Assembly: GCF_010725885.1 (NCBI RefSeq)
Contig: NZ_AP022600.1
Coordinates: forward strand, 3,534,001 to 3,598,000
DNA: 64,000 nt
Direction of reading: 5' to 3'
Source of the DNA: Mycolicibacterium tokaiense
Lineage (GTDB): Bacteria; Actinomycetota; Actinomycetes; Mycobacteriales; Mycobacteriaceae
Both the position numbers and the translations under genes were made by a program. This document shows positions 55,877 to 64,000 of the stretch, one piece after another; position 1 is the stretch's first letter; every line of letters begins with the position of its first letter. The notes beneath the pieces were generated by a model that saw only the letters and a program-made list of their open reading frames with translations, ran no database searches and was not told the origin of the DNA.

Positions 55877-57076
55877 GTGCCGAGATCTTCCCGAGATGCC
55901 CCCGTGGTCGCCATGATCGGCGGCGGTCAGCTGGCCCGGATGACCCACCAAGCCGCGATCGCTCTGGGTCAGACATTGCGCGTGCTGGCCGTCGACCCCG
56001 GCGACCCCGCCGCTCAGGTCAGTCCCGACGTGGTGCTGGGGTCCCATACCGACTTCGACGCCCTCGCCCGGGCCGCCACCGGTGCGACGGCCATGACCTT
56101 CGACCACGAGCACGTGCCCACCGAGTTGTTGGACAAGTTGGTGGCTGCCGGTGTCAACGTGGCGCCGCCGCCGCAGGCTCTGGTGCACGCGCAGGACAAA
56201 CTGCTGATGCGTCAGAAGCTGAGCGCGCTCGGCGCGCCGGTCCCGCGTTTCGCCGACGTGCAGACCCCCGACGATGCTGCCGCGTTCACCGCCGAGGCCG
56301 GGGGCGCCGCGGTGCTCAAGACGGTGCGCGGCGGGTACGACGGCCGCGGCGTGCTGATGGCCGACTCCGCCGAGGACGCCCGCGCCATCGCCGAGCGCTA
56401 CCTGGCCGACGGAGTTCCGGTGATGATCGAGGAGAAGGTGGCCATGCGCCGCGAGCTGGCCGCGTTGGTGGCCCGCTCACCGTTCGGTCAGGGTGCCGCC
56501 TGGCCGGTGGTCGAGACCGTGCAGCGCGACGGCATCTGCGTCGAGGTGATCGCGCCCGCACAGGATCTGCCCGACGGGCTGGGCGCCGCCGCCCAGGAAC
56601 TCGGCCTCCGGTTGGCTGACGAGTTGGGGGTGGTCGGGGTGCTGGCCGTCGAGTTGTTCGAGACCCTCGACGGCGGGCTGCTGGTCAACGAATTGGCCAT
56701 GCGCCCACACAATTCCGGACACTGGACCATGGACGGTTCGGTCACCAGCCAGTTCGAACAGCACCTGCGTGCGGTGCTGGACTACCCGCTGGGGGACACC
56801 GCCGCCCGTGCCTCGGTGACGGTGATGGCCAACGTGCTGGGCGCGCCGCACACGCCGACGATGAGCGTCGACGAGCGGATCCACCACCTGTTCGGCCGGC
56901 TGCCCGAGGCCAAGGTGCACATGTACGGCAAGGGTGAGCGACCGGGCCGAAAACTGGGGCACGTCAACGTCGTCGGCCTGCCGGGCCAAGATCCGGCGGA
57001 CGTTCGGGAGCGCGCCGTCCGCGCCGCGCACTGGCTGTCGCACGCCGAATGGACCGACGGATGGGAAGGGCACTGA
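55877..57076 (+). CDS. purK: N5-carboxyaminoimidazole ribonucleotide synthase PurK
   Basis: 399 residues, ATP-grasp enzyme turning AIR, bicarbonate and ATP into N5-CAIR in purine synthesis. N-terminal [11 protein letters not shown]-grasp [14 protein letters not shown] at about 150-163; [15 protein letters not shown] near 275 with metal and product contacts. GTG start; the divergent GtrA gene is 41 bases upstream. Its stop and the purE ATG share one base (TGATG). Confidence 0.96.
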   Translation: MPRSSRDAPVVAMIGGGQLARMTHQAAIALGQTLRVLAVDPGDPAAQVSPDVVLGSHTDFDALARAATGATAMTFDHEHVPTELLDKLVAAGVNVAPPPQALVHAQDKLLMRQKLSALGAPVPRFADVQTPDDAAAFTAEAGGAAVLKTVRGGYDGRGVLMADSAEDARAIAERYLADGVPVMIEEKVAMRRELAALVARSPFGQGAAWPVVETVQRDGICVEVIAPAQDLPDGLGAAAQELGLRLADELGVVGVLAVELFETLDGGLLVNELAMRPHNSGHWTMDGSVTSQFEQHLRAVLDYPLGDTAARASVTVMANVLGAPHTPTMSVDERIHHLFGRLPEAKVHMYGKGERPGRKLGHVNVVGLPGQDPADVRERAVRAAHWLSHAEWTDGWEGH

Positions 57077-57588
57077 TGAGCGTTGCACGTGTCGGGCTGA
57101 TCATGGGCAGCGACAGCGACTGGACCGTGATGTCCGCTGCCGCCGAGGCACTGGCGGAATTCGAGATCCCCTTCGAAGCGGGCGTGGTGTCGGCGCACCG
57201 CACCCCCGCCCGCATGCTCGACTACGCGCAGTCCGCCGCCGACCGCGGAATCCAGGTCATCATCGCCGGAGCAGGGGGAGCCGCGCACCTGCCCGGCATG
57301 GTCGCCTCGGCCACGCCGTTGCCCGTGATCGGGGTGCCCGTGCCGTTGGCCCGGCTCGACGGCATGGACTCACTGCTCTCGATCGTCCAGATGCCCGCCG
57401 GGGTGCCGGTCGCTACGGTGTCGATCGGTGGTGCCCGCAACGCCGGACTGCTCGCCGCCCGCATCCTCGGCGCCTCCGACACGGCACTGCGCGCCCGGAT
57501 GGTGTCTTTTCAAGCGGACCTGGAGGCCATGGTGCTGCAGAAGGACGCTGCGTTGCGCGATCGGTTGATGGGCGCCGGCGACTCTTGA
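57076..57588 (+). CDS. purE: N5-carboxyaminoimidazole ribonucleotide mutase PurE
   Basis: 170 residues. [14 protein letters not shown] (about 8-21) binds phosphate, AHRTPARM carries the active-site His, and [14 protein letters not shown] is the family's core loop. It moves the carboxyl group in N5-CAIR to give CAIR. ATG 57076 overlaps the purK stop and matches the family N-terminus, whereas the frame from 57049 would add nine unconserved residues. Confidence 0.96.
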   Translation: MSVARVGLIMGSDSDWTVMSAAAEALAEFEIPFEAGVVSAHRTPARMLDYAQSAADRGIQVIIAGAGGAAHLPGMVASATPLPVIGVPVPLARLDGMDSLLSIVQMPAGVPVATVSIGGARNAGLLAARILGASDTALRARMVSFQADLEAMVLQKDAALRDRLMGAGDS

Positions 57589-57598
57589 CGCCCGGCGG

Positions 57599-58399
57599 TC
57601 ACTGCGGCGCGGGGCGCAGATGCGTGATGTCGCCGGCGGCCACGGTGGTCGCGGTGTGCCCGTCGTCGATGACCAACCGTCCGTAGGTATCGATGTCGGT
57701 GGCCAGCCCCACCAATTCGGTGTCGCCGGGTAGCGACGCCCGCACCCGGGTGCCCAATGTCGCACTGCGCGTGCGGTAATCGAGCACCAGTTGCTCGTCG
57801 GCGCCGCCGGCGGCGCGCCAGCGCTGCACCCGCTGGGCGAGGGCGTCGAGGATCGCCCGCACCAAGGCGGTCCGGTCCACGTCCGGGTGTCCCAGCAGGG
57901 CCAGCGACGTCGCCCGCGGATCCGGGGCTTCCTCCGCCGACAGCGATACGTTGAGACCGCACCCGACCACGATCACCGGCGCCGGAGCGGCCACCTCGGT
58001 CAGGATCCCGGCCAGCTTCCCGTCACCGACCAGAACATCGTTGGGCCATTTCAGACCCGCCTGCACCGAGCAGGTCTGGGCCAGCGCGTCGACCACCGCC
58101 ACCCCGGTGAGCAGCGGCAGCCAGCCCCAGGCATCCGAGGGGACGTCCGCGGTGCCGATCGCGACCGACATCGCGATCAACGAGCGCGGCGGCGCCGTGA
58201 AACTGCGGCCGTGCCGCCCCCGGCCCGAGTTCTGATACTCGGCCAGCAGTACCGCACCAGCGATGTCCTCACCCGCGGCGGCTCTGCGCAGCAGATCGGC
58301 ATTGGTGGAACCGGTCTCCTCGACCACATCGATGCGCCGCCACGGCGCCAAGCCCTCGAGCGCACTGACATCAAGGGGCGGTCGGGGCTGGACACTCAC
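57599..58399 (-). CDS. birA: Biotin-[acetyl-CoA-carboxylase] ligase
   Basis: 266 residues, class I BirA without the DNA-binding domain. GRGRHGRSF (about 61-69) is the biotin/ATP loop, GLKWPNDVLV contains the lysine that binds biotinyl-AMP, and a C-terminal SH3-like domain follows. It attaches biotin to AccA3 Lys564 and, if expressed, to the fused carboxylase Lys626. GTG start, with a GC-rich gap of 18 bases to the next gene on the same strand. Confidence 0.95.
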   Translation of the reverse strand: MSVQPRPPLDVSALEGLAPWRRIDVVEETGSTNADLLRRAAAGEDIAGAVLLAEYQNSGRGRHGRSFTAPPRSLIAMSVAIGTADVPSDAWGWLPLLTGVAVVDALAQTCSVQAGLKWPNDVLVGDGKLAGILTEVAAPAPVIVVGCGLNVSLSAEEAPDPRATSLALLGHPDVDRTALVRAILDALAQRVQRWRAAGGADEQLVLDYRTRSATLGTRVRASLPGDTELVGLATDIDTYGRLVIDDGHTATTVAAGDITHLRPAPQ

Positions 58400-58417
58400 A
58401 GCACCCGACCCTAGCGG

Positions 58418-58747
58418 TCAGAGCAGGGGTCCCTGCGACTGCACCTGATCGGCGTTGATGGTCTCCAGCGACATGGCCGTCGAGTGCTGCCTGCGCATGA
58501 CGCTGCGCAAGGCGACGAGGCCGGCCCAGAACATCGCGACGGCGGCGGCGGCCCACGCCGCCCCGAACACCCACGAGGTGCCTCCGTCGACCAGGACGAA
58601 GTAGGTGGCGATGAGCGAACTGAGGTAACCGGCACCCGTGTAGAAGCGGGCGTGCACGCTCAGCGACCAGGCGGGGTGGCAACGACTGAACCAGACCCAC
58701 AGGGCCGGCGTCAGGGCCGCGGCGATGGCGATCACGGGTGTGACCAT
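58418..58747 (-). CDS. Small membrane protein of unknown function
   Basis: 109 residues with three likely membrane segments (about 4-21, 36-53 and 58-80), then a cytoplasmic tail with RRQHST. I recognise no family. Start ATG 58747. It may be co-transcribed with birA. The 216 bases between this gene and the TIGR03089 gene contain AT-rich patches but nothing I can name. Confidence 0.65.
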   Translation of the reverse strand: MVTPVIAIAAALTPALWVWFSRCHPAWSLSVHARFYTGAGYLSSLIATYFVLVDGGTSWVFGAAWAAAAVAMFWAGLVALRSVMRRQHSTAMSLETINADQVQSQGPLL

Positions 58748-58963
58748 GAACGGTTCTCCGGCTTCTTCGACGGAACTGCTGCAGTCCAGTGTCCGCCTCG
58801 CGAAGTGTTTGACGACGCCAACACAGGTAACTGTTCAGTAACATAGTTGGCAACGCCCGGCGAATCTAGTCCGAAGAGCGAAATTTCCGCGCAATTTTCG
58901 TTGTACCAGGAATTGTGCTTGATGTACCAAGCATTGTCCGACACCTCGAGCGGGTGACAGCAA

Positions 58964-59677
58964 CTACTCGAACGCAGTGGTGACCTTTTCCATCTCCCGA
59001 CGCCGTTGCTGGGCGGCCGGGTCCGGATTGGCGACCTGGACCAGTGACGCACCTGCGGCGAACACGGCCACCAGATTGTCGATCAGCGTCTCGGGGCTGC
59101 CCCACTCGCCGGCCGACCACACCCGGTCGGTCGCGGTCAGCCCGCGCGTCTGGGCTCGCTCAGACGCGGCGGCCAGCACCTGGTCCACCGACCGGCCGTC
59201 GAGGGCGGGCCCGGGGGAGCGCTCGGGCACGATCTGATCTCCGTGCACCCGCACGGCGGTGGCGTAATCGGTGAGCCCGACGGGCAGGTCGGCGACCGGC
59301 TTGCCGAACGGATCCAGCGACAGCACGGCGATCTCGCCCAGGCCCGCCGCGGCGTCCGCCTCATCGAGTCGGTCCACGGTGCACAGCGCCACCTCGGCAT
59401 CACCGCCGAAGACCACCTCGGCGCCGATCCACCAGATACCGAACACCACTGCCGCGGTCTGCCAGTGCGCAGGCAGCAGCACCGCCACCCGACTGCCCGG
59501 GCCCGCGCCCAGTTCATCACGCAACAGGTTGGCGGTCTTGGCGGCCCAGTTCGCCAGCGTCACGGCCGACAACTCGATGCGCTCACCGGTGGCGTCGTCG
59601 TAGAAGGTGATGCGCGGACCCATCGGGTCGCTGCGCAACAACGGGTCCAGGACCGCCCCGGAAACGGTGACTGCCAT
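58964..59677 (-). CDS. TIGR03089-family protein (AMP-ligase-like N-terminal fragment)
   Basis: 237 residues. TIGR03089 proteins resemble the first domain of acyl-AMP ligases but stop short of the catalytic core. Here, ERIELSAVTLANWAAKTANLL and GSRVAVLLPAHWQTAAVVFG match the N-terminal region of such ligases, while the P-loop and C-terminal domain are missing. Function unknown; the family is actinobacterial and usually lies beside the LCP gene, as here (two bases after its stop). ATG 59677 preferred to the GTG at 59692. Confidence 0.85.
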   Translation of the reverse strand: MAVTVSGAVLDPLLRSDPMGPRITFYDDATGERIELSAVTLANWAAKTANLLRDELGAGPGSRVAVLLPAHWQTAAVVFGIWWIGAEVVFGGDAEVALCTVDRLDEADAAAGLGEIAVLSLDPFGKPVADLPVGLTDYATAVRVHGDQIVPERSPGPALDGRSVDQVLAAASERAQTRGLTATDRVWSAGEWGSPETLIDNLVAVFAAGASLVQVANPDPAAQQRRREMEKVTTAFE

Positions 59678-59679
59678 GG

Positions 59680-61146
59680 TCAGTTGACGCACTGCGGGTC
59701 GTCGGACCCCGCGGTCAGGATCGGCGACGGCGGCGGCGGTGCCGTCACTGATCCGGCGGCCTGCGACAGCACGTCGCCGTTCAGGGCGGGATCGGACTCC
59801 AGGCCCGAGCCGGGGCCGGTGTAGTCATTGGCCAGCACCACCCGAACGGTGCCTTCGGGCAGGGTCTCGTCGGCCACCACCGGCAGGCTGCCGAGTTCAC
59901 CGGAGACCGCCTGCGCGCCGAGATCGTCGACACTGCGGGCCAGTACCTGGCTGACCGGGGGGCGCGCGCCTTCGTTGTTGCCCACGTTGCCCGGCAGGAA
60001 ACCCTTGGCGGTCAGCACATCCGACACCGCAGACGCCAAACCGTTGATGTCGGTGTCGTTGAGCACCTCGACGGTGGTTCGGCCCGGCGAGTAGGCCAAC
60101 TCCTCGGTCTTGCCCTGGTCCTGGTCCTCCAGCAGGCTGGTCACCCAATCCTTGACCTGGGTGGGATCGATGCGCACCACACTCTGCATGCCGTCGTCGC
60201 TCCAGCCGGCCTCGTCGAGCACCGGGATGGTGGCGAAAGCCACGCTGCCGGCCGCCAACTCCTGCAGCTGAGTGATGAAGTTCATGATGTCCCAGCCGTC
60301 GGACAGCACCACCGAACGGTGCACCGCGTCTTGCAGCCGGCTCAAGGTGGCGGGGCTGGACAGGGTTTTACCGGAGATCACCTGGTGGGCAAGGGAAGCC
60401 ATGACGACCTGCTGGCGCACCACACGGTCCAGGTCGCCGCGCGGCAGATCGTGGCGCTGACGGACAAAGCTCAGCGCCTGCGGACCGTTCAGCCGCTGCC
60501 AGCCCGCGGGGAAGTCGGCGCCGGAAAGCGGTTCATAGACAGGAGCTTTGAGGCACACGTCGACGCCACCGATGGCGTCGGTGATGAGCGAGAAGCCCAA
60601 CAGCCCCACCTCGGCGTAGTGGTCGACGGTGACACCGGTGAGATCGGCGACCGTCTCGATGAGCCGTTCGCGGCCGGCTTCGACGCCCCGCTTCTCGCCT
60701 TCCACCGGGTCCATGCCCTGGACCTCGATGAGTTCCTTCATGGTCTCGAGCTTGACCTGACCGAAGACGCCGTTGATCTTCATCTTGCCCAGGCCCGGCG
60801 CCTCGACGTAGGAGTCGCGCGGGATGGAGATGGCGGTGGCCGATTTCCCGTTGTTGGGGATGCGGACCAGGATGATGGTGTCGGTGTTGGTCGCCACGTC
60901 GTCACCGGCCCGCAGCACCGCCAGTTCCTCCGGCGACAGCGGATTGCCGTGGGCGTCGGTCCTGCTGTCCACCCCCACCAGCAGAATGTCGATGGCGCCG
61001 TCCTCGCCGCCGCCACCGAGCGCCTCGGCGCTGATGTGGTTGATGCCCTCCTCGAAGGACCGGATGGTGCTCCAGGCGACACCGGTTCCCGCCACGATCG
61101 CTATGGCGATCAGGGTCGAGACCACTCGTATCAGTCGGGCTGGCAC
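59680..61146 (-). CDS. LCP (LytR-CpsA-Psr) arabinogalactan-peptidoglycan ligase
   Basis: 488 residues, cell-wall enzyme that attaches arabinogalactan to peptidoglycan from the polyprenyl-linked precursor. An N-terminal membrane anchor lies at about 8-30. The LCP catalytic domain (about 50-260) has DILLVGVDSRTD, ILVRIPNNGKSATAISIPRDSYVE, given in parts (SIPRDSYVEAPG), and LSFVRQRHDLPRGDLDRVVRQQ with pyrophosphate-lipid Arg. A C-terminal LytR_C domain (about 350-440) follows, then a Pro-rich tail. It resembles Rv3267 (Lcp1). GTG start, divergent from rmlD by 67 bases. Confidence 0.93.
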   Translation of the reverse strand: MPARLIRVVSTLIAIAIVAGTGVAWSTIRSFEEGINHISAEALGGGGEDGAIDILLVGVDSRTDAHGNPLSPEELAVLRAGDDVATNTDTIILVRIPNNGKSATAISIPRDSYVEAPGLGKMKINGVFGQVKLETMKELIEVQGMDPVEGEKRGVEAGRERLIETVADLTGVTVDHYAEVGLLGFSLITDAIGGVDVCLKAPVYEPLSGADFPAGWQRLNGPQALSFVRQRHDLPRGDLDRVVRQQVVMASLAHQVISGKTLSSPATLSRLQDAVHRSVVLSDGWDIMNFITQLQELAAGSVAFATIPVLDEAGWSDDGMQSVVRIDPTQVKDWVTSLLEDQDQGKTEELAYSPGRTTVEVLNDTDINGLASAVSDVLTAKGFLPGNVGNNEGARPPVSQVLARSVDDLGAQAVSGELGSLPVVADETLPEGTVRVVLANDYTGPGSGLESDPALNGDVLSQAAGSVTAPPPPSPILTAGSDDPQCVN

Positions 61147-61213
61147 CTGCCCAGGCTACTGGTGACACCGCCGGGATCCGGGTAGCCGACACCGGCGTGC
61201 CAGACTCGGTGAC

Positions 61214-62092
61214 ATGGCTGACACCGGACCCCACGCACCGAGGATCGTCATCACCGGAGCCGGCGGACAGGTAGGCGGATTCCTCGCCCGCTTCGCCGAA
61301 CAGCGAGGTCACCGGGTCGCCGCCTACACGTCGGCGCAGTGGGACATCACCGATCCGCAGGCCGCCGAGGCGGTGCTCGAACCCGATGACGTGCTGGTCA
61401 ACTGCGCGGCCTTCACCGCAGTCGATGCCGCCGAGGACGATCCCGACCGGGCGTACGCGGTGAACGTCACCGGCGCCGAGAACGTCGCGCAGGCCTGCGC
61501 GCGGGTGGGCGCCCAACTGATCCACATCTCCACCGACTACGTGTTCAGCGGCGAGTTCACCGGCGAACCGCGCCCGTACGAACCGGGCGACGACACCGGT
61601 CCGCGCTCGGTGTACGGCACCACCAAGCTGGCCGGCGAAGTGGCCGTCCTGGCGGCGTTGCCGGACTGCACGGTGGCACGCACCGCCTGGGTGTACACCG
61701 GCGGCACCGGATCGGACTTCGCGGCGGTGATGCGAGCCAAGGCCGCCGGTAGCGGCACCGTCGACGTGGTGGCCGACCAGATCGGCTCACCCACCTACGT
61801 CGGAGACCTGTGCGCGGCGCTGCTGGAGATCGCCGGCGGCAGCATCCGTGAGCCGATCCTGCACGTCGCCAACAGCGGCCCGGCCAGCCGCTTCGACATG
61901 GCCAGGGCGGTGTTCGAGGAACTCGGCGCGGATCCCGAGCGGGTGCGGCCGGTGGGCACCGACTCCCACCCGCGGCCCGCGCCGCGGCCGCGTTATTCGG
62001 CGTTGGGCGCCGAGCTGTCCACGCGGGCGGGCCTGACCCCGCTGCGGCCGTGGCGGGAAGCGTTGACGCAGGCGCTGGCCACCGTCGGCTGA
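61214..62092 (+). CDS. rmlD: dTDP-4-dehydrorhamnose reductase
   Basis: 292 residues, NADPH enzyme finishing dTDP-rhamnose for the rhamnosyl-GlcNAc linker of arabinogalactan. N-terminal GAGGQVGGFLA, NCAAFTAVDAAEDD, ISTDYVFSGEF and YGTTKLAGE with catalytic Tyr-Lys; SPTYVGDLCAALLE. Essential in mycobacteria. Counterpart of Rv3266c, in its usual order with wbbL and manB, 17 bases ahead of wbbL. Confidence 0.96.
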   Translation: MADTGPHAPRIVITGAGGQVGGFLARFAEQRGHRVAAYTSAQWDITDPQAAEAVLEPDDVLVNCAAFTAVDAAEDDPDRAYAVNVTGAENVAQACARVGAQLIHISTDYVFSGEFTGEPRPYEPGDDTGPRSVYGTTKLAGEVAVLAALPDCTVARTAWVYTGGTGSDFAAVMRAKAAGSGTVDVVADQIGSPTYVGDLCAALLEIAGGSIREPILHVANSGPASRFDMARAVFEELGADPERVRPVGTDSHPRPAPRPRYSALGAELSTRAGLTPLRPWREALTQALATVG

Positions 62093-62109
62093 CCGCTACC
62101 CTCTACGCC

Positions 62110-62976
62110 GTGAGTGACGAACTGCCGGTGGTGACAGTGACCTACTCACCGGGGCCACACCTGGAACGGTTCCTGTCGTCGCTGAGCCTGGCCACCGATC
62201 GGCCGGTGACCGTGGTGCTGGCCGACAACGGCTCCACCGACGGTGCCCCGGAGAGCGCGGCGGAGCGGTTTCCCGGCACCCAGCTGCTGCGGACCGGTGA
62301 GAACCTGGGATACGGACGCGCGGTCAACCGCGGAGTGGCATCGCTGGACTGTTCGGCCTCGGAATTCATCGTGGTGGCCAATCCCGATGTGGTGTGGGGA
62401 CCGGGCAGCATCGACGCGCTGCTCGAGGCGATGAACCGCTGGCCGACGGCCGGCGCGGTGGGGCCGCTGATCCGCGATCCCGACGGGTCGGTGTACCCGT
62501 CGGCACGGCACCTGCCCAGTCTCATCCGTGGTGGCATGCATGCCGTCGTCGGCCCGCTGTGGAAGAACAACCCGTGGACGAAGGCCTACCGCCAGGAGCG
62601 CCAGGAGCCCAGCGAGCGGGCGGTGGGTTGGCTGTCCGGGTCCTGCCTGCTGATGCGCCGGGCGGCATTCGAGCAGATCGGCGGCTTCGACGAGCGCTAC
62701 TTCATGTACATGGAGGACGTCGACCTCGGTGACCGGCTGGGCCGCGCCGGGTGGCTGAACGTCTATGTGCCCGATGCCGAGATCCTGCACGACAAGGGTC
62801 ATTCCACGGGTCGAGATCCTGCCCGCAACCTCGCCGCGCACCACCGCAGCACCTATTTGTATCTGTCTGACCGGCATGCCGGCTGGCAACGGGCTCCGCT
62901 GAGATGGGCCATGCGCGGCGCTTTGGCCGTACGATCTCACCTGGTGGTACGCGGTGCGCGGCGGCAGCGCGACTGA
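62110..62976 (+). CDS. wbbL: Rhamnosyltransferase WbbL
   Basis: 288 residues, GT-A glycosyltransferase of family 2. It adds rhamnose from dTDP-rhamnose to decaprenyl-diphosphoryl-GlcNAc. Metal site DNGSTDG and the second acidic region VVANPDV; the late ED motif MYMEDVDLGDRLG is the catalytic base region. GTG 62110 is the first start that leaves the beta-strand LPVVTVTYS intact; the frame from 62050 belongs to rmlD. Counterpart of Rv3265c. Confidence 0.95.
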   Translation: MSDELPVVTVTYSPGPHLERFLSSLSLATDRPVTVVLADNGSTDGAPESAAERFPGTQLLRTGENLGYGRAVNRGVASLDCSASEFIVVANPDVVWGPGSIDALLEAMNRWPTAGAVGPLIRDPDGSVYPSARHLPSLIRGGMHAVVGPLWKNNPWTKAYRQERQEPSERAVGWLSGSCLLMRRAAFEQIGGFDERYFMYMEDVDLGDRLGRAGWLNVYVPDAEILHDKGHSTGRDPARNLAAHHRSTYLYLSDRHAGWQRAPLRWAMRGALAVRSHLVVRGARRQRD

Positions 62977-62999
62977 CACGAGGGGGAAGGGACAGCCGA

Positions 63000-64000
63000 A
63001 TGAGCGGGACTCTGGAAGTGGTTGATCCGTCGAAGGTCGACGCCGTGGTGCTGGTAGGTGGCAAAGGCACCCGCCTACGCCCACTCACGCTGGCGGCGCC
63101 CAAACCGATGTTGCCGACGGCGGGGCTGCCGTTCCTGACGCATCTGCTGTCGCGGATCGCCGAGGCGGGCATCGAACACGTGATCCTCGGCACCTCGTAC
63201 AAGGCCTCGGTGTTCGAAGCCGAGTTCGGCGACGGTTCCAAGCTCGGGTTGCAGATCGAGTACGTCTTCGAAGAGGAGGCGCTGGGCACCGGCGGCGGTA
63301 TCGCCAATGTCGCCCCGAAGCTGCGGCACGATCGCGCGGTCATCTTCAACGGCGATGTGCTCTCCGGCGCCGACCTGGGTGCTCTGCTCAACCACCACCA
63401 CGCCCACCAGGCCGACGTCACCCTGCACCTGGTGCGGGTGGGTGATCCCCGGGCCTTCGGCTGTGTGCCCACCGATGACAACCACCGGGTGGAGGCGTTC
63501 CTGGAGAAGACGCAGGACCCGCCGACCGACCAGATCAACGCCGGTTGTTACGTGTTCAACCGCGAGATCATCGACCGCATCCCCACCGGCCGTGAGGTGT
63601 CGGTGGAGCGCGAGGTGTTCCCGCAGCTGCTCTCCGACGGGGTGAAGGTGTGCGGCTACGTCGACGCCACCTACTGGCGGGACATGGGTACGCCGGAGGA
63701 CTTCGTGCGCGGTTCGGCCGACCTAGTGCGCGGACTGGCGCCCTCGCCGGCGCTGCACGGCCACCGCGGTGAGTCGCTGGTGCACGACGGGGCCTCGGTC
63801 GCGCCGGGCGCAGTGCTGATCGGCGGGACCGTGATCGGCCGGGGTGCCGAGATCGGGGCGGGCGTGCGGCTGGACGGCGCGGTGATCTTCGACGGTGTCC
63901 GGGTGGAAGCCGGGTGTGTGATCGAGCGGTCGATCGTCGGGCACGGCGCGCACATCGGCCCGCGGTCGCTGATCCGCGACGGAGTGATCGGTGATGGCGC
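63000..64000 (+). CDS. manB: Mannose-1-phosphate guanylyltransferase ManB (3' end beyond the window)
   Basis: First 333 codons of a nucleotidyltransferase supplying GDP-mannose for PIM, LM, LAM and glycoproteins. Nucleotide loop LVGGKGTRLRPLT at about 19-31, catalytic-site FNGDVL, EKTQDPPTDQINAGCYVF and the left-handed beta-helix starting near 245 (SVAPGAVLIGG, VIGRGAEIGAG). ATG 63000 has GGGGAAGGGA upstream. Counterpart of Rv3264c. The last part of the beta-helix is not in the window. Confidence 0.93.
   Translation, partial: MSGTLEVVDPSKVDAVVLVGGKGTRLRPLTLAAPKPMLPTAGLPFLTHLLSRIAEAGIEHVILGTSYKASVFEAEFGDGSKLGLQIEYVFEEEALGTGGGIANVAPKLRHDRAVIFNGDVLSGADLGALLNHHHAHQADVTLHLVRVGDPRAFGCVPTDDNHRVEAFLEKTQDPPTDQINAGCYVFNREIIDRIPTGREVSVEREVFPQLLSDGVKVCGYVDATYWRDMGTPEDFVRGSADLVRGLAPSPALHGHRGESLVHDGASVAPGAVLIGGTVIGRGAEIGAGVRLDGAVIFDGVRVEAGCVIERSIVGHGAHIGPRSLIRDGVIGDG

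Overview
The window is high-GC chromosomal DNA from a mycobacterium, most likely a fast-growing, environmental Mycolicibacterium-type species. This is inferred from gene content: UsfX/RsbW-SigF, AccA3/AccD5/AccE5, a DUF222/13E12-type HNH protein, a PE-PPE domain hydrolase, an LCP protein, and RmlD-WbbL-ManB. The order of the backbone genes recalls M. tuberculosis H37Rv from lhr (Rv3296) to manB (Rv3264c). Names and synteny come from family knowledge and memory; no search was run.

Layout. (1) 1-3675: the N-terminal two thirds of the Lhr helicase and a TetR regulator. (2) 3.7-26.6 kb: an accessory block. It holds a CYP102-like P450, a MOSC protein, an unknown protein, a FadR-type regulator, and a six-gene co-directional cassette (9155-18119 plus its regulator at 7739-9154). 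The cassette encodes a giant fused acyl-CoA carboxylase, ketosynthase, ketoreductase, MaoC dehydratase, enoyl reductase-like MDR protein and a RamB/PrpR-type regulator. A divergent MFS symporter, an HNH protein, and a FadD / TPP-enzyme / GntR / SDR group follow. (3) 26.6-31.3 kb: lysine catabolism (aldehyde dehydrogenase, 2-oxoadipate dioxygenase/decarboxylase, LrpA, lysine aminotransferase). (4) 31.3-42.8 kb: a purine-degradation locus (xanthine dehydrogenase, HpxO-type urate hydroxylase, UraH, UraD, urate permease fused to a degenerate UraD domain, MocA-like protein). The SigF stress module lies in its middle. (5) 43.4-46 kb: malate dehydrogenase, a small GNAT-like protein and a PE-PPE hydrolase. 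(6) 46.1-53 kb: AccA3, a lipoprotein, SufE, SseA, Maf, AccE5 and AccD5. (7) 53.2-58.7 kb: an atypical sugar phosphotransferase, a bPH2 protein, GtrA, PurK, PurE and BirA. (8) 59-64 kb: a TIGR03089 protein, LCP ligase, RmlD, WbbL and the start of ManB, serving cell-wall assembly.

How the genes work together. The most striking feature is the 9.3-18.1 kb cassette. Its enzymes could make malonyl-CoA and then run the condensation, reduction, dehydration and second reduction of one chain-extension cycle. TTCGCAA/TTGCGAA motifs occur both in front of the carboxylase gene and in front of the regulator gene, which suggests one autoregulated unit. The SigF region carries three matches to GTTT-N16-GGGTA. 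The purine locus predicts uptake and oxidation of purines through urate to allantoin. The lysine locus predicts conversion of lysine to 2-hydroxyglutarate.

No tRNA, rRNA, CRISPR array, insertion sequence or prophage was recognised.
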